DNA from: Gordonia sp049847105
Lineage (GTDB): Bacteria > Actinomycetota > Actinomycetes > Mycobacteriales > Mycobacteriaceae
Length of the DNA: 64,000 bases
Assembly: GCF_049847105.1 (NCBI RefSeq)
Contig: NZ_JBNCNS010000001.1
Span: 1,178,001 to 1,242,000 of the forward strand
Reading direction: 5' to 3'
A program made the translations under genes and the position numbers. Below the pieces are notes generated by a model. It was given only the letters and a program-made list of their open reading frames with translations, was not told the origin of the DNA and did not search any database. This document shows, in pieces, positions 41,482 to 50,080 of this stretch. The first letter of the stretch is position 1; each line of letters starts with the position of its first letter.

Positions 41482-42444
41482 TTGGGGAAGCATTCCGCAT
41501 CCACGCTGGGTGCAACGTCGTTCACCTTGGCTCCCCCGCCCCCACCGCCGGTCGACTGGGACCCTGTCAGGCCGTCGATCGAGTGGAATCCGTTCGAGCA
41601 GACCAATCCGCTCTGGCCCAGCGAACCGATCACACTCACCGGCCCCAAGACACCGAAGACACCGAGAGTTCCGACCAGGCACGCGCGTCGGGAGGTCTGG
41701 AAGGTGCGCGCCCCCATCCTGGCGGCCGCCATCGTCCCCATCGGCGTCATCGCCGCGAGCGCCACCGGTGCCGGGCACTCCACCACCCCGAAGGCGACCG
41801 CCTCGTCGTCGGAGGTCTCCGCGCAGCCGCTCACCGGAGACGCGGAGGCCACGGTCCGACGGGCCGCAGCAACCTTCCGCTTGCCGGCTCCACTCCCGCC
41901 GCCACCCCCGCCTCGCCCACCGGCCGTGGTGGCCGACGGCGAGGTGCCCGCTCCGAATTACGACGCCTACCAGAGGGCCGCCGACATCCTGGCCAAGACC
42001 AACCCCAGCTGCGGGATTCCCTGGTCGGTCATCGCGGGTATCGGCAAGGTCGAGTCCCATCACGCCAACAACGGCGACGTCGACCCCGCCACGGGCGAGC
42101 TACGCACTCCTATCTACGGTCCGACACTGGACGGCAGCCTGGCAGCCAATGAGGTCATCACCGACACCGACGGCGGGCGTCTAGACGGCGACTCCACCTA
42201 TGACCGTGCTGTTGGCCCGATGCAGTTCCTGCCCTCGACCTGGGAGCACTACGGCGCCGACGGCAACGGCGACGGCAAGAGCGACCCGCAGAACATCTAC
42301 GACGCCGCGCTCACCACCGGTCGCTATCTCTGCGACGGGCACAAAAACCTTCGCAGTACCGCCGAACAGGTATCCGCGATCCTCCGATACAACAACTCGA
42401 TGACCTACGTCGACAACGTGCTGGGCTTCGCTCGGAGCTACTGA
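41482..42444 (+). CDS. Lytic transglycosylase (SLT_2/MltB-like)
   Basis: A 320-residue wall hydrolase. A proline-rich cytoplasmic lead (LAPPPPPPVDWDP) is followed by a membrane anchor at about 76-95 (APILAAAIVPIGVIAASATG), another proline stretch, then the catalytic domain from about 155. SVIAGIGKVESHH holds the catalytic Glu, and AVGPMQFLPSTWEHYGADG is the MltB-type substrate block. It cleaves peptidoglycan glycan strands at the cell surface. The start is TTG 41482, the only start in this frame after an upstream stop at 41473. Confidence 0.87.
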   Translation: MGKHSASTLGATSFTLAPPPPPPVDWDPVRPSIEWNPFEQTNPLWPSEPITLTGPKTPKTPRVPTRHARREVWKVRAPILAAAIVPIGVIAASATGAGHSTTPKATASSSEVSAQPLTGDAEATVRRAAATFRLPAPLPPPPPPRPPAVVADGEVPAPNYDAYQRAADILAKTNPSCGIPWSVIAGIGKVESHHANNGDVDPATGELRTPIYGPTLDGSLAANEVITDTDGGRLDGDSTYDRAVGPMQFLPSTWEHYGADGNGDGKSDPQNIYDAALTTGRYLCDGHKNLRSTAEQVSAILRYNNSMTYVDNVLGFARSY

Positions 42445-42477
42445 CCCGACTGCGACGCCATCACCAACGCCGGGCCG

Positions 42478-43740
42478 TCACGATCCGCTCAGGAACGCCT
42501 GCAGCGCAGCTGAATACATCGGTACGTCGTCGGCGCCCATGAGTTCGCGTGCGCTGTGCATGGCCAACTGCGGCGCCCCGACATCAATGGTCGTCAGACC
42601 CGTCCGCGCGGCCGTGATGGGGCCGATGGTCGACCCGCACGGCAGGTCGGCGCGGTGGGTGTAGCGCTGCATCGGCACGCCCGCCGAATCGCACGCGATC
42701 GCGAACACGGCCTCGCCCACCGCATCCGAGGCGTACCGCAGGTTCTGGTTGACCTTCAGTACCGGGCCGCCGTTGATGTCGATCCGGTGCGAAGGCTCGT
42801 GCCGGTCCGGGTAGTTGGGATGGGTGGCGTGCGCCATGTCACCGGACACACAGACACTTGCCGCCATCGCCTGTAGGTATTCGGATCGAGAACCACCGCG
42901 GGCCAACACGATCCGCTCACAGATGGTCGCCAGTAAGTCGGAGGCGGCGCCGCGTTCGGATCCGCTGCCCACCTCCTCATGATCGAACAGCGCCACCATC
43001 CGGGTCTCGATCGAGGGCTCCGAATCGAGCAGCGCGCGCAACCCGGCGTAGCACGTCCCCTGATTGTCGAGGCGCGGAGCGCTGAGCAGATCGTCGCGTG
43101 GACCGATGAGTCGAGACGGCGTGACGTCGTGGGTCATCAACTCCCAGCCCAGCAATGACGACTGCTCGATGCCTGCGTAGGAAGCCACCCACTCGAGGAC
43201 ACCGGGCTCCTCCGGGCTCGCCGACCAGAGCCCGTCCACGTGCCGCTGCGGGTCGAGGGTGACCCCTTTGCGATCCTCGGACAAATGAATTGCCAACTGC
43301 GGCACCCGGACCACCGGCTCGGTCACGTGGACCAGCACATGTTCGACGGCGGAACCGACGCGATGGGCCAACCGACCGGACAGCCCGAGGTCGCGGTCCA
43401 GCCACGAATTCAGCCACGCCCCGCCATACGGCTCGAGTGCCACCATCCCCACGCCGGCCGACGTCCGGTCCGGATGCTGCTTGACCCGCAGGTTCGGGCT
43501 GTCGGTGTGTCCGCCGATGATACGAAAAGCGTTGCCGTCGCCGGTATCCCACGCGACCAGCGAACCACCCCTGATGACGTAGTTCCGGCTCGAGGCGGTC
43601 GACCACTCCTCGTGCTCGTGCAGTCGAACGTAACCCGCCGCCTCCAATTCCGCTGCGACGGTGGCGCACACGTGGAACGGCGACGGTGAAGCGTCGATGA
43701 ATTCGCCGAGCCCCTCGGCGGTGGCAGTGGTCGTGATCAA
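42478..43740 (-). CDS. M18 family aminopeptidase
   Basis: A 420-residue dinuclear zinc aminopeptidase. GEFIDASPSPFHV is the M18 N-terminus; zinc ligands fall in GGHTDSPNLRV, FDHEEVGS and SGDMAHATHPNY with MHSARELMG near the end. It trims N-terminal acidic or neutral residues from peptides in the cytoplasm. The start is TTG 43740, preceded by AGGAGG 6-7 nt upstream. Its first codon overlaps the stop of the small membrane gene, so it belongs to the purS-purQ transcription unit. Confidence 0.9.
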   Translation of the reverse strand: MITTTATAEGLGEFIDASPSPFHVCATVAAELEAAGYVRLHEHEEWSTASSRNYVIRGGSLVAWDTGDGNAFRIIGGHTDSPNLRVKQHPDRTSAGVGMVALEPYGGAWLNSWLDRDLGLSGRLAHRVGSAVEHVLVHVTEPVVRVPQLAIHLSEDRKGVTLDPQRHVDGLWSASPEEPGVLEWVASYAGIEQSSLLGWELMTHDVTPSRLIGPRDDLLSAPRLDNQGTCYAGLRALLDSEPSIETRMVALFDHEEVGSGSERGAASDLLATICERIVLARGGSRSEYLQAMAASVCVSGDMAHATHPNYPDRHEPSHRIDINGGPVLKVNQNLRYASDAVGEAVFAIACDSAGVPMQRYTHRADLPCGSTIGPITAARTGLTTIDVGAPQLAMHSARELMGADDVPMYSAALQAFLSGS

Positions 43741-43913
43741 CGGGCACCTCCTACAGTTGCGGATGTCAGCGGCAGCCTGCCCCGGACGATCTCCTCGACC
43801 ACACCGATCGCGACGGACACCGCGATCCCGCCGACCCGCGCTCGCGGACGGAGCGAGACGTTGCACAACCCGAGCATGGCGACCCCGGTGGCCACCATGA
43901 TCAGAGAGGTCAT
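43737..43913 (-). CDS. Small (58-residue) hydrophobic protein between purQ and aminopeptidase
   Basis: ATG 43913 overlaps the purQ stop by one base (TGATG), and the stop overlaps the TTG of the aminopeptidase (TTGA). The product begins MTSLIMVATGVAMLGLCNVS, one membrane-spanning stretch, then RPRARVGGIAVSVAIGVVEE, a second weaker hydrophobic segment. The tail holds the aminopeptidase ribosome-binding site. I do not recognise a family. The tight overlaps on both sides argue that it is translated. Confidence 0.65.
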   Translation of the reverse strand: MTSLIMVATGVAMLGLCNVSLRPRARVGGIAVSVAIGVVEEIVRGRLPLTSATVGGAR

Positions 43914-44593
43914 CAGGCGGCGGCGAGCACGGAATCGATCACCGAATAGAAGAGTCCCAGACCGTCGTCGCTGGGTCCGGTCAGCGCTTCGGTCGCATGC
44001 TCGGGGTGCGGCATCAGGCCGACGATGCGGCCGTCGGCGCTGGAGATCCCGGCGATGTCGAGTGCCGAGCCGTTCGGGTTGCCACCGGAATAGGTGAACA
44101 CGATGCGGCCCTCGCCCCCGAGCTCCTCGAGTTTGGCCTGCGGGGCGACATAGCGGCCTTCGCCGGACTTGAGCGGGATGAGGATCTCGGCGCCCCGCTC
44201 GAAGCGGCTCGTCCACGTCGTGGTGTTCGATTCGACCTTCAGCCACTCGTCGCGGCAGACGAAATGCAAGCCCTCGTTGCGGGTCAGCGCGCCCGGCAGC
44301 AGGCCCGCCTCGCACAGCACCTGGAAACCGTTGCAGATCCCGAGGACCGGCAACCCCTTGGTGGCCGCCTCAAGAACCGAACCCATCACCGGCGCGAATC
44401 GGGCGATGGCGCCGGCACGCAGGTAGTCGCCGTAGGAGAAGCCTCCCGGCACGATCACCGCGTCGACATTCTTGAGGTCGGCGTCGCCGTGCCACAGTTC
44501 CACCGGCTCGGCACCGGCCAGTCGCGCAGCGCGGGCGGCGTCGATGTCATCGAGCGTCCCGGGGAAGGTGATGACCCCGATACGAGCAGTCAT
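43913..44593 (-). CDS. purQ: Phosphoribosylformylglycinamidine synthase subunit PurQ
   Basis: A 226-residue class I glutamine amidotransferase that supplies ammonia to FGAR amidotransferase in purine synthesis. GVITFPGTLDDIDAARA is the entry strand, the nucleophile Cys is in GLPVLGICNGFQVL, and the His/Glu pair in LMPHPEHATEAL. It starts 10 nt after purS. PurL is not in the window; in mycolate actinomycetes it is often nearby. Confidence 0.95.
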   Translation of the reverse strand: MTARIGVITFPGTLDDIDAARAARLAGAEPVELWHGDADLKNVDAVIVPGGFSYGDYLRAGAIARFAPVMGSVLEAATKGLPVLGICNGFQVLCEAGLLPGALTRNEGLHFVCRDEWLKVESNTTTWTSRFERGAEILIPLKSGEGRYVAPQAKLEELGGEGRIVFTYSGGNPNGSALDIAGISSADGRIVGLMPHPEHATEALTGPSDDGLGLFYSVIDSVLAAA

Positions 44594-44603
44594 GAGTCGG
44601 CCC

Positions 44604-44843
44604 TCAGTCCGCGACGCGCGAGACGTTGAAGTTCTCGATCACCGTGTTGGTGAGCAATTCCTCCGCGATACGTTCGAGCGCCACGTCGTCGACCGAGTCG
44701 TCGACCTCGAGTTCGAAACGCTTGCCCTGTCGGACGTCGGCAACCCCGGAGAATCCCAGCCGACCCAGAGCTCCCACGATCGCCTGCCCTTGCGGGTCGA
44801 GGATCTCGGCCTTCGGCATCACGTCGACCACCACTCGCGCCAT
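44604..44843 (-). CDS. purS: Phosphoribosylformylglycinamidine synthase subunit PurS
   Basis: A 79-residue protein starting MARVVVDVMPKAEILDPQGQ, the standard PurS N-terminus, with ELEVDDSVDDVALERI in the second half. PurS bridges PurL and PurQ in the three-part FGAM synthase. ATG 44843 gives the normal start; the GTG at 44849 lies too close to GGAG. It is the first gene of the purS-purQ-small protein-aminopeptidase unit. Confidence 0.94.
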   Translation of the reverse strand: MARVVVDVMPKAEILDPQGQAIVGALGRLGFSGVADVRQGKRFELEVDDSVDDVALERIAEELLTNTVIENFNVSRVAD

Positions 44844-45001
44844 GGGCACTTGCTCCGTTCTCGCTGGTGCGCTGTTCAGCGATCACCTTACCGGGTGGTC
44901 GCCGCCCACACGGTGTCCGGATCACTCCACCCCGTACTGCACCGACCGGGCGCACGGATTCATCGATCGGGCCCTCGACCGCGTCGAGCGGGCACAGAAA
45001 T

Positions 45002-45035
45002 TCGTCGACCGTGCACTCATGTGCACGGTCGACGA
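45002..45035. repeat. 15-bp perfect palindrome upstream of purS
   Basis: TCGTCGACCGTGCAC at 45002-45016 and its exact complement at 45021-45035 enclose TCAT. A weaker copy of the same sequence (CGGGC-CA-ATTC-TCGA) precedes it at about 44948-45000 with a period near 45 bp. The 260-bp gap between purS and glutathione peroxidase holds no gene I can support. The hairpin may terminate the peroxidase transcript (minus strand) or serve as a site upstream of purS. Confidence 0.55.
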
Positions 45036-45103
45036 GGAACTGCGCCCGCTCGGCGGGAAGTTGCACCCGGTCGGCGAGGTCGGTGACCCTGCCTGGTGTT
45101 GCG

Positions 45104-45586
45104 TCAGAGCGCCGCTTCGATGGCGGAGATAACCGCGGGGTCATTCGGCTCGGTGCGGGGACGGAAACGGTTGATCACCGTGCCGTCGGCGCCGACGAGG
45201 AACTTCTCGAAGTTCCACTGCACGTCGCCCGCCTCGCCGTCCGCGTCGGCCGTCTTGGTCAGCTCCGCATACAGCGGGTGCTGGCCGTCGCCCTTGACGT
45301 CGGCCTTCTCCAGGAGGGGAAAGGTGACGCCATAGCTGGTCGAGCAGAAGGTGGCGATCTCCTCGGCGGTGCCCGGCTCCTGGCCCATGAACTGGTTGCA
45401 CGGCATGCCGACGACGGTCAGACCGCGGTCACCGTAGCTCTTCGCGATCTCCTCGAGCCCCGTGTACTGCGGGGTCAGGCCGCATTTGCTCGCCACGTTG
45501 ACGACCAGCATCGGTCCGGGGAGGGCGGAGAGATCGAGCGCGCTGCCATCGAGCGCCTTGACTGGGATGTCTTTGACGTTGCTCAC
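45104..45586 (-). CDS. Glutathione peroxidase family protein (thiol peroxidase)
   Basis: A 160-residue thioredoxin-fold peroxidase. The peroxidatic Cys is in NVASKCGLTPQY, the conserved Gln/Gly in GMPCNQFMGQEPG and the Trp/Asn/Phe in VQWNFEKFLV, all family marks. Actinobacterial members use thioredoxin or mycothiol-linked electrons rather than glutathione. GTG 45586 gives SNVKDIPVKALDG at the start; an upstream start is possible but not peroxidase-like. It stands alone, divergent from the MarR/MFS unit. Confidence 0.92.
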   Translation of the reverse strand: MSNVKDIPVKALDGSALDLSALPGPMLVVNVASKCGLTPQYTGLEEIAKSYGDRGLTVVGMPCNQFMGQEPGTAEEIATFCSTSYGVTFPLLEKADVKGDGQHPLYAELTKTADADGEAGDVQWNFEKFLVGADGTVINRFRPRTEPNDPAVISAIEAAL

Positions 45587-45727
45587 CCCTTCGACGCTAT
45601 CGCAGCCCGGAGATCGGAGGCGGAGATCACCCCCGGTATGACCGCCGTCACTGTGCGGCACCCGTTATGCCGGATCTCACCATTACTTGCGTTTCCGAAA
45701 TAGTTGCGTAGGCGTTACTTTTATACC

Positions 45728-46297
45728 GTGGCCGAAACCCAGACGCAGAACCACGACTCGTCCCCCGCTCCCGCGGGGTCCGTCGACGTCGCCTGCGACA
45801 TGCTCACGGGCTTCCTCGACCGGCTAGCCTGCATGGGCAAGGCGCACACCATGGACACCCTCGCCGCCACCGAGCTGACGTTCTCCCAACTACGCGTTCT
45901 GTTCGCGCTCGGAGCGCACGGTGTCGGTGTCGAGAGCATGTCGGTCCACGAGATCGCCGATCAGGTCAATCTCTCGCTCGCGGCAGCCGGCCGGACGGTC
46001 GACAAACTCGTCGGTACCGGGCTCGTCGATCGTCGCGAGGACGCGACCGACCGTCGGGTCAAGCGGGTGTCACTGACCACCGAGGGCCGGCAGATCGTCG
46101 ACTCCCAGCTGAGCATCAAACAGGATCTGATCCGCGGTTTCATCGGTCGACTCCCCGAGCCGCTACGACGGGGCCTGTGCGGCGCCCTGAACCCCATCGT
46201 CGACAACGAGGTCGACTACTTCTCCGGTATCGGCGATCCGCCCCCGGCCTCCGATCCCGCCCCCTCATCGGACAGTTCACAGAAAGCCAATTCATGA
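45728..46297 (+). CDS. MarR-family regulator
   Basis: A 189-residue winged-helix protein. LTFSQLRVLFALGAHG, SVHEIADQVNLSLAAAGRTVDKLVGTGLVDRRED (read in parts) and RVSLTTEGR are the MarR helices and wing. Two TTGCGT boxes lie upstream (45687-45692, 45704-45709), with 17-bp period. The stop overlaps the MFS start (ATGA), so the regulator leads an efflux operon, which it probably represses until a drug binds. Confidence 0.88.
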   Translation: MAETQTQNHDSSPAPAGSVDVACDMLTGFLDRLACMGKAHTMDTLAATELTFSQLRVLFALGAHGVGVESMSVHEIADQVNLSLAAAGRTVDKLVGTGLVDRREDATDRRVKRVSLTTEGRQIVDSQLSIKQDLIRGFIGRLPEPLRRGLCGALNPIVDNEVDYFSGIGDPPPASDPAPSSDSSQKANS

Positions 46298-47850
46298 CCT
46301 CCTCGTCAACGCCGGCGCACGCCCACGCGGGCCCGCCGGACACCAAGCTCGACCGACACGTCCTGATCGTCGCCGGCGTCGTCGTGCTCGGTGCGATCAT
46401 GTCCATCCTCGACGTCACCGTTGTGTCGGTGGCGCAGAACACCTTCCAGCAGGAGTTCGGCACGGACGCGGCCGGCGCCGCCTGGACGATGACCGGCTAC
46501 ACGCTGGCGCTCGCCGCAGTCATACCGCTGTCCAGCTGGGCTGCAGCCCGTTTCGGCACCAAGAAGGTCTATCTCACCTCACTGGTGCTGTTCGTGGTCG
46601 GTTCGGCACTGTGCGCGCTGGCCTGGAACATCGGTTCGCTGGTGGCGTTCCGCGTCATCCAAGGCCTCGGCGGCGGAATGCTCATGCCGATCGGCATGAT
46701 GATCCTGACGAAGGCCGCCGGACCGGAACGTGTCGGTTCGGTGATGGCCGTTCTCGGTATCCCGATGCTGCTGGGCCCGATCGCCGGCCCGATCCTGGGC
46801 GGCCTGCTCATCGAGAAGGCCTCCTGGCATTGGGTGTTCCTGATCAACGTGCCGATCGGCGTCGTCGCGATCATCTACTCGTGGTTCGCCCTGCGTGGCG
46901 ACAACGAGACGACCTCGCGTCCATCATTCGACTTCATCGGTCTGCTCTTGCTGTCACCAGGACTGGCGTTGTTCCTCTACGGCATCTCGTCGAGCAACGA
47001 GGCAGGCACATTCATCACGGCCAAGGTGCTGATCCCCGCGATCGTCGGCGCGGTCCTGATCGTCGCGTTCGTCTTTCACGCACTGCGTGCCAAGAACCCG
47101 CTCCTGGACCTGCGTCTGTTCCGCAACCGCACGCTCACCGTCGCGGTGATCTCGATGACGCTGTTCATGATCGCGTTCTTCGGCGCGTCACTCTTGTTCC
47201 CGCAGTACTTCATCGGCGTCCGCGGTGAGACGACACTCTCCGCCGGTCTGCTGCTGGCCCCGCAGGGTATCGGTGCGATGCTGACCATGCCGATCGCCGG
47301 GCGGATGACCGACAAGATCGGTCCCGGAAAGTTCGTGCTGTCCGGAATCGTCCTGATGTTCCTCGGCATGGGTACATTCGTGTTCGTCGGTGCGGAGACC
47401 TCCTACCTGATCCTGTGCGGCGCGCTGTTCGTCCAGGGCCTGGGTATGGGCATGACGATGATGCCGATCATGACCGCCGCCCTGGCGACCCTGACCAATT
47501 CGCAGGTGCCCGACGGCTCCACGCTGGTGAACGTGGTCCAGCAGACCGCCTCCTCGATCGGTTCGGCCGTCATCGCAGTGATCCTGGCGACGAATCTCAA
47601 GAACGCACCAGAGGGAATGCTCGCCATCGTGTCCAACACGGCACCGGACAAGCTCCCCGCGAACATGCAGGGCGCACCGGTCCCGACTTCGTTCTTCGAG
47701 TCCGCAGCGAACGCCTTCGGTTCGACGTTCGTCGTCGGCGCGGTCCTGATCGCGCTCACGCTGATCCCCGCGTTCTTCCTGCCCCGCAAGAAGATCGCAT
47801 CGTCGCTGACCGAAGAAGACATGGATCGCGCGCCGATCGTCATGCACTAG
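46294..47850 (+). CDS. MFS drug-efflux transporter, DHA2 (EmrB/QacA) type
   Basis: A 518-residue transporter with 14 membrane helices. LDVTVVSVAQNTFQQEF is motif D1 of DHA2 proteins, RFGTKKVYLTSL the loop 2-3 motif A, FRVIQGLGGGMLMPIGMM motif B and GVLGP-type motif C appears as LGIPMLLGPIAGPILGG. It exports hydrophobic drugs with protons. It starts within the MarR stop codon. A strong palindrome follows its stop. Confidence 0.92.
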   Translation: MTSSSTPAHAHAGPPDTKLDRHVLIVAGVVVLGAIMSILDVTVVSVAQNTFQQEFGTDAAGAAWTMTGYTLALAAVIPLSSWAAARFGTKKVYLTSLVLFVVGSALCALAWNIGSLVAFRVIQGLGGGMLMPIGMMILTKAAGPERVGSVMAVLGIPMLLGPIAGPILGGLLIEKASWHWVFLINVPIGVVAIIYSWFALRGDNETTSRPSFDFIGLLLLSPGLALFLYGISSSNEAGTFITAKVLIPAIVGAVLIVAFVFHALRAKNPLLDLRLFRNRTLTVAVISMTLFMIAFFGASLLFPQYFIGVRGETTLSAGLLLAPQGIGAMLTMPIAGRMTDKIGPGKFVLSGIVLMFLGMGTFVFVGAETSYLILCGALFVQGLGMGMTMMPIMTAALATLTNSQVPDGSTLVNVVQQTASSIGSAVIAVILATNLKNAPEGMLAIVSNTAPDKLPANMQGAPVPTSFFESAANAFGSTFVVGAVLIALTLIPAFFLPRKKIASSLTEEDMDRAPIVMH

Positions 47851-47861
47851 CTCGTCACTCC

Positions 47862-47921
47862 CACACGCAGAACTCCCACAAACCCGGAATGCATCCGGTG
47901 TTTGTGGGAGTTCTGCGTGTG
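47862..47921. terminator. 60-bp nested palindrome between convergent genes
   Basis: A perfect 22-bp stem (47862-47883 with 47900-47921) holds a loop that itself folds: CCGGA (47884-47888) with TCCGG (47894-47898). It lies 12 bp after the MFS stop and 9 bp before the end of the oligopeptidase gene, so it can act as a bidirectional terminator. The length and exact symmetry exceed what termination needs. Confidence 0.75.
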
Positions 47922-47929
47922 GTGCTGAG

Positions 47930-50077
47930 TCAGTCGGGGACGTAGGCGCCTGTCTGCTGGAGAATCCATGCCAACTCGAAGGCGACCTCTTCCCACTGCT
48001 TGTAGCGGCCGCTGACACCGCCATGGCCTGCCGACATCTCCGTCTTGAGCAGCACCAGGTTGTCGGAGGTGCTCAGTTCCTGAAGACGTGCCACCCATTT
48101 CGCCGCCTCGGTGAACAGCACGCGGGTGTCGTTCAGCGAGGTGAGGGCCAGGATCGGCGGATACGGCTTGGCACCGACGTTCTCGTACGGTGAGTACGTC
48201 TTCATGTAGGCGTAGACGTCCGGGTCGTGCAGGGGATCTCCCCACTCGTCCCATTCGATCACCGTGAGCGGCAACGACGGGTCGAGGATCGACGTCAGAG
48301 CGTCGACGAACGGCACCGAGGCGAGGATGCCGTTGAAGAGCTCCGGCGCCAGGTTCGCGACCGCACCCATCAGCAGGCCACCTGCCGAACCACCCTCGGC
48401 CACCATCTGTTTCGGCGTGGTCCAGCCGGTATCGACCAGGTACCCGGCCGCATCGACGAAGTCGGTGAAGGTGTTCTTCTTGGTCAGGGTCTTTCCGTTG
48501 TCGTACCAGTATCGACCCATCTCGCCGCCACCACGGATGTGGGCGAGAACGAACACCACCCCGCGGTCGAGCATCGACAGCCTCGACACCGAGAACCCGG
48601 GATCGATGCTCGTCTCGTACGACCCGTAGCCGTACAACAGGAGGGGGGCGGGACGGTTGTCGTCGACACCCTTGCGCCGCACGATCGACAACGGGATCTT
48701 GGTGCCATCTGCCGCGGTCGCCCACTCGCGTGATTGCACGTAATCGGCCGGGTCATACCCGCCGAGAACCGGTTGCCGCTTCAGCAGGGTGCGGTCGCCG
48801 GTGGCGACATCGAGATCGAGCAATTCGGTGGGCTCGATGAAACTGGCGTATCCGATGCGCAGTTTCGGCGTGACCCACTCAGGATTGCCGCCGAGCCCTG
48901 ACGACGACAGTTCCTGGTCGAACTCGACCTCGTGAAAGTCTGCAGGCGCGGGGATTCCGTCGAGGCCGCGCAGATCGGCAATGGCGAGCTTCGGAAGTGC
49001 CGCATACCGGTACGACAGCACGAGGTAGTCACGAAACGCGTCGAGATCCTCGATCCGGCGTTCCGGATCGTGCGCGATGAACTCGCGTCGGTCCGACGGG
49101 TCGTCGACCGGAGCGATGTCGATGGCGAAGTTCTCCGCCTTCACCCCGTCGCGAATGTCGTTGTGCACGATGACGAAATAGTCGTCACCACCGATCACCG
49201 CGTGTTCGACGTTGTATTCGACACCTTCGACACGCGGCGCGACGCTGCGGAATTCGCCGGTCGGGTCGTCGGCGGCCAGGACGTAACACTCGGAAGTGAT
49301 CTTCGAGCCGACCCCGATCATCAGGTACTTGTCGCTGCGGGTGGATCCCATTCCGACCCAGTACCGCTCGTCGGGTTCGTGGAAGACCTTGACGTCGTCG
49401 GTGCCCGCGCCGATATCGTGGCGCCACACGGTATCCGGACGCCAAGCCGCGTCGACCGTCTGATAGAAGACGTGCTGGGCATCCGACGACCACACCGCGC
49501 CGCCCGCGGTATCGGCGATCTGGTCGTCGAGGAGTTCGCCGGTGCGAAGGTTCTTGAACCGCAACAGATACCGCTCGTCACCGACGGTGTCGGTGCTGTA
49601 GGCCAGCCAGTCGCCGTCGTCGCTGACGGAGAGTCCACCGAGGCTGAAGAAGTCGTGACCCTCAGCCTCGACATTGGCGTCGAGAAGTACCTCTTCACCG
49701 GTGAGCGTCGCATCCGCGACGATCTCCGGCGGAGTCCAGTCGTCGTCGGCGGCTATCGGGCAGCGACACCGGATCGCGTACTGCTTGCCCTCTTCGGTCC
49801 GGGCGTAATACCAATACCGACCACGGCGACTCGGCACCGACATGTCGGTTTCCTGTGTGCGACTCTTGATCTCGCCGAAAATCTGCTTGCGCAAGCCGTC
49901 GAGTTGCGCGGTGTGCGACTCGGTGAACACGTTCTGCGCCTCGAGGTAGGCCACGACCTCGGGATCTTCCTTGTCCCGCAGCCATTCATACTCGTCGACG
50001 AAGGTGTCACCATGGTGCACACGTTCGCTCGGCACTTTCTTGGCCACCGGGGCGGCGACGTCGGACTTCACAATCAT
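47930..50077 (-). CDS. ptrB: Prolyl oligopeptidase family S9A peptidase (oligopeptidase B)
   Basis: A 715-residue serine peptidase. An N-terminal segment (VHHGDTFVDEYEWLRDKEDPEV) and a beta-propeller precede the alpha/beta hydrolase domain. The Ser is in VAEGGSAGGLLMGAV, the Asp in LTSLNDTRV and the His in SAGHGGVSGRY. VLAHIRGGGEMG is another family block. It cuts after Lys/Arg or Pro in short cytoplasmic peptides. The ATG 50077 begins 3 nt after the purC stop, so it is co-transcribed with purC. Confidence 0.93.
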   Translation of the reverse strand: MIVKSDVAAPVAKKVPSERVHHGDTFVDEYEWLRDKEDPEVVAYLEAQNVFTESHTAQLDGLRKQIFGEIKSRTQETDMSVPSRRGRYWYYARTEEGKQYAIRCRCPIAADDDWTPPEIVADATLTGEEVLLDANVEAEGHDFFSLGGLSVSDDGDWLAYSTDTVGDERYLLRFKNLRTGELLDDQIADTAGGAVWSSDAQHVFYQTVDAAWRPDTVWRHDIGAGTDDVKVFHEPDERYWVGMGSTRSDKYLMIGVGSKITSECYVLAADDPTGEFRSVAPRVEGVEYNVEHAVIGGDDYFVIVHNDIRDGVKAENFAIDIAPVDDPSDRREFIAHDPERRIEDLDAFRDYLVLSYRYAALPKLAIADLRGLDGIPAPADFHEVEFDQELSSSGLGGNPEWVTPKLRIGYASFIEPTELLDLDVATGDRTLLKRQPVLGGYDPADYVQSREWATAADGTKIPLSIVRRKGVDDNRPAPLLLYGYGSYETSIDPGFSVSRLSMLDRGVVFVLAHIRGGGEMGRYWYDNGKTLTKKNTFTDFVDAAGYLVDTGWTTPKQMVAEGGSAGGLLMGAVANLAPELFNGILASVPFVDALTSILDPSLPLTVIEWDEWGDPLHDPDVYAYMKTYSPYENVGAKPYPPILALTSLNDTRVLFTEAAKWVARLQELSTSDNLVLLKTEMSAGHGGVSGRYKQWEEVAFELAWILQQTGAYVPD

Positions 50078-50080
50078 CTC

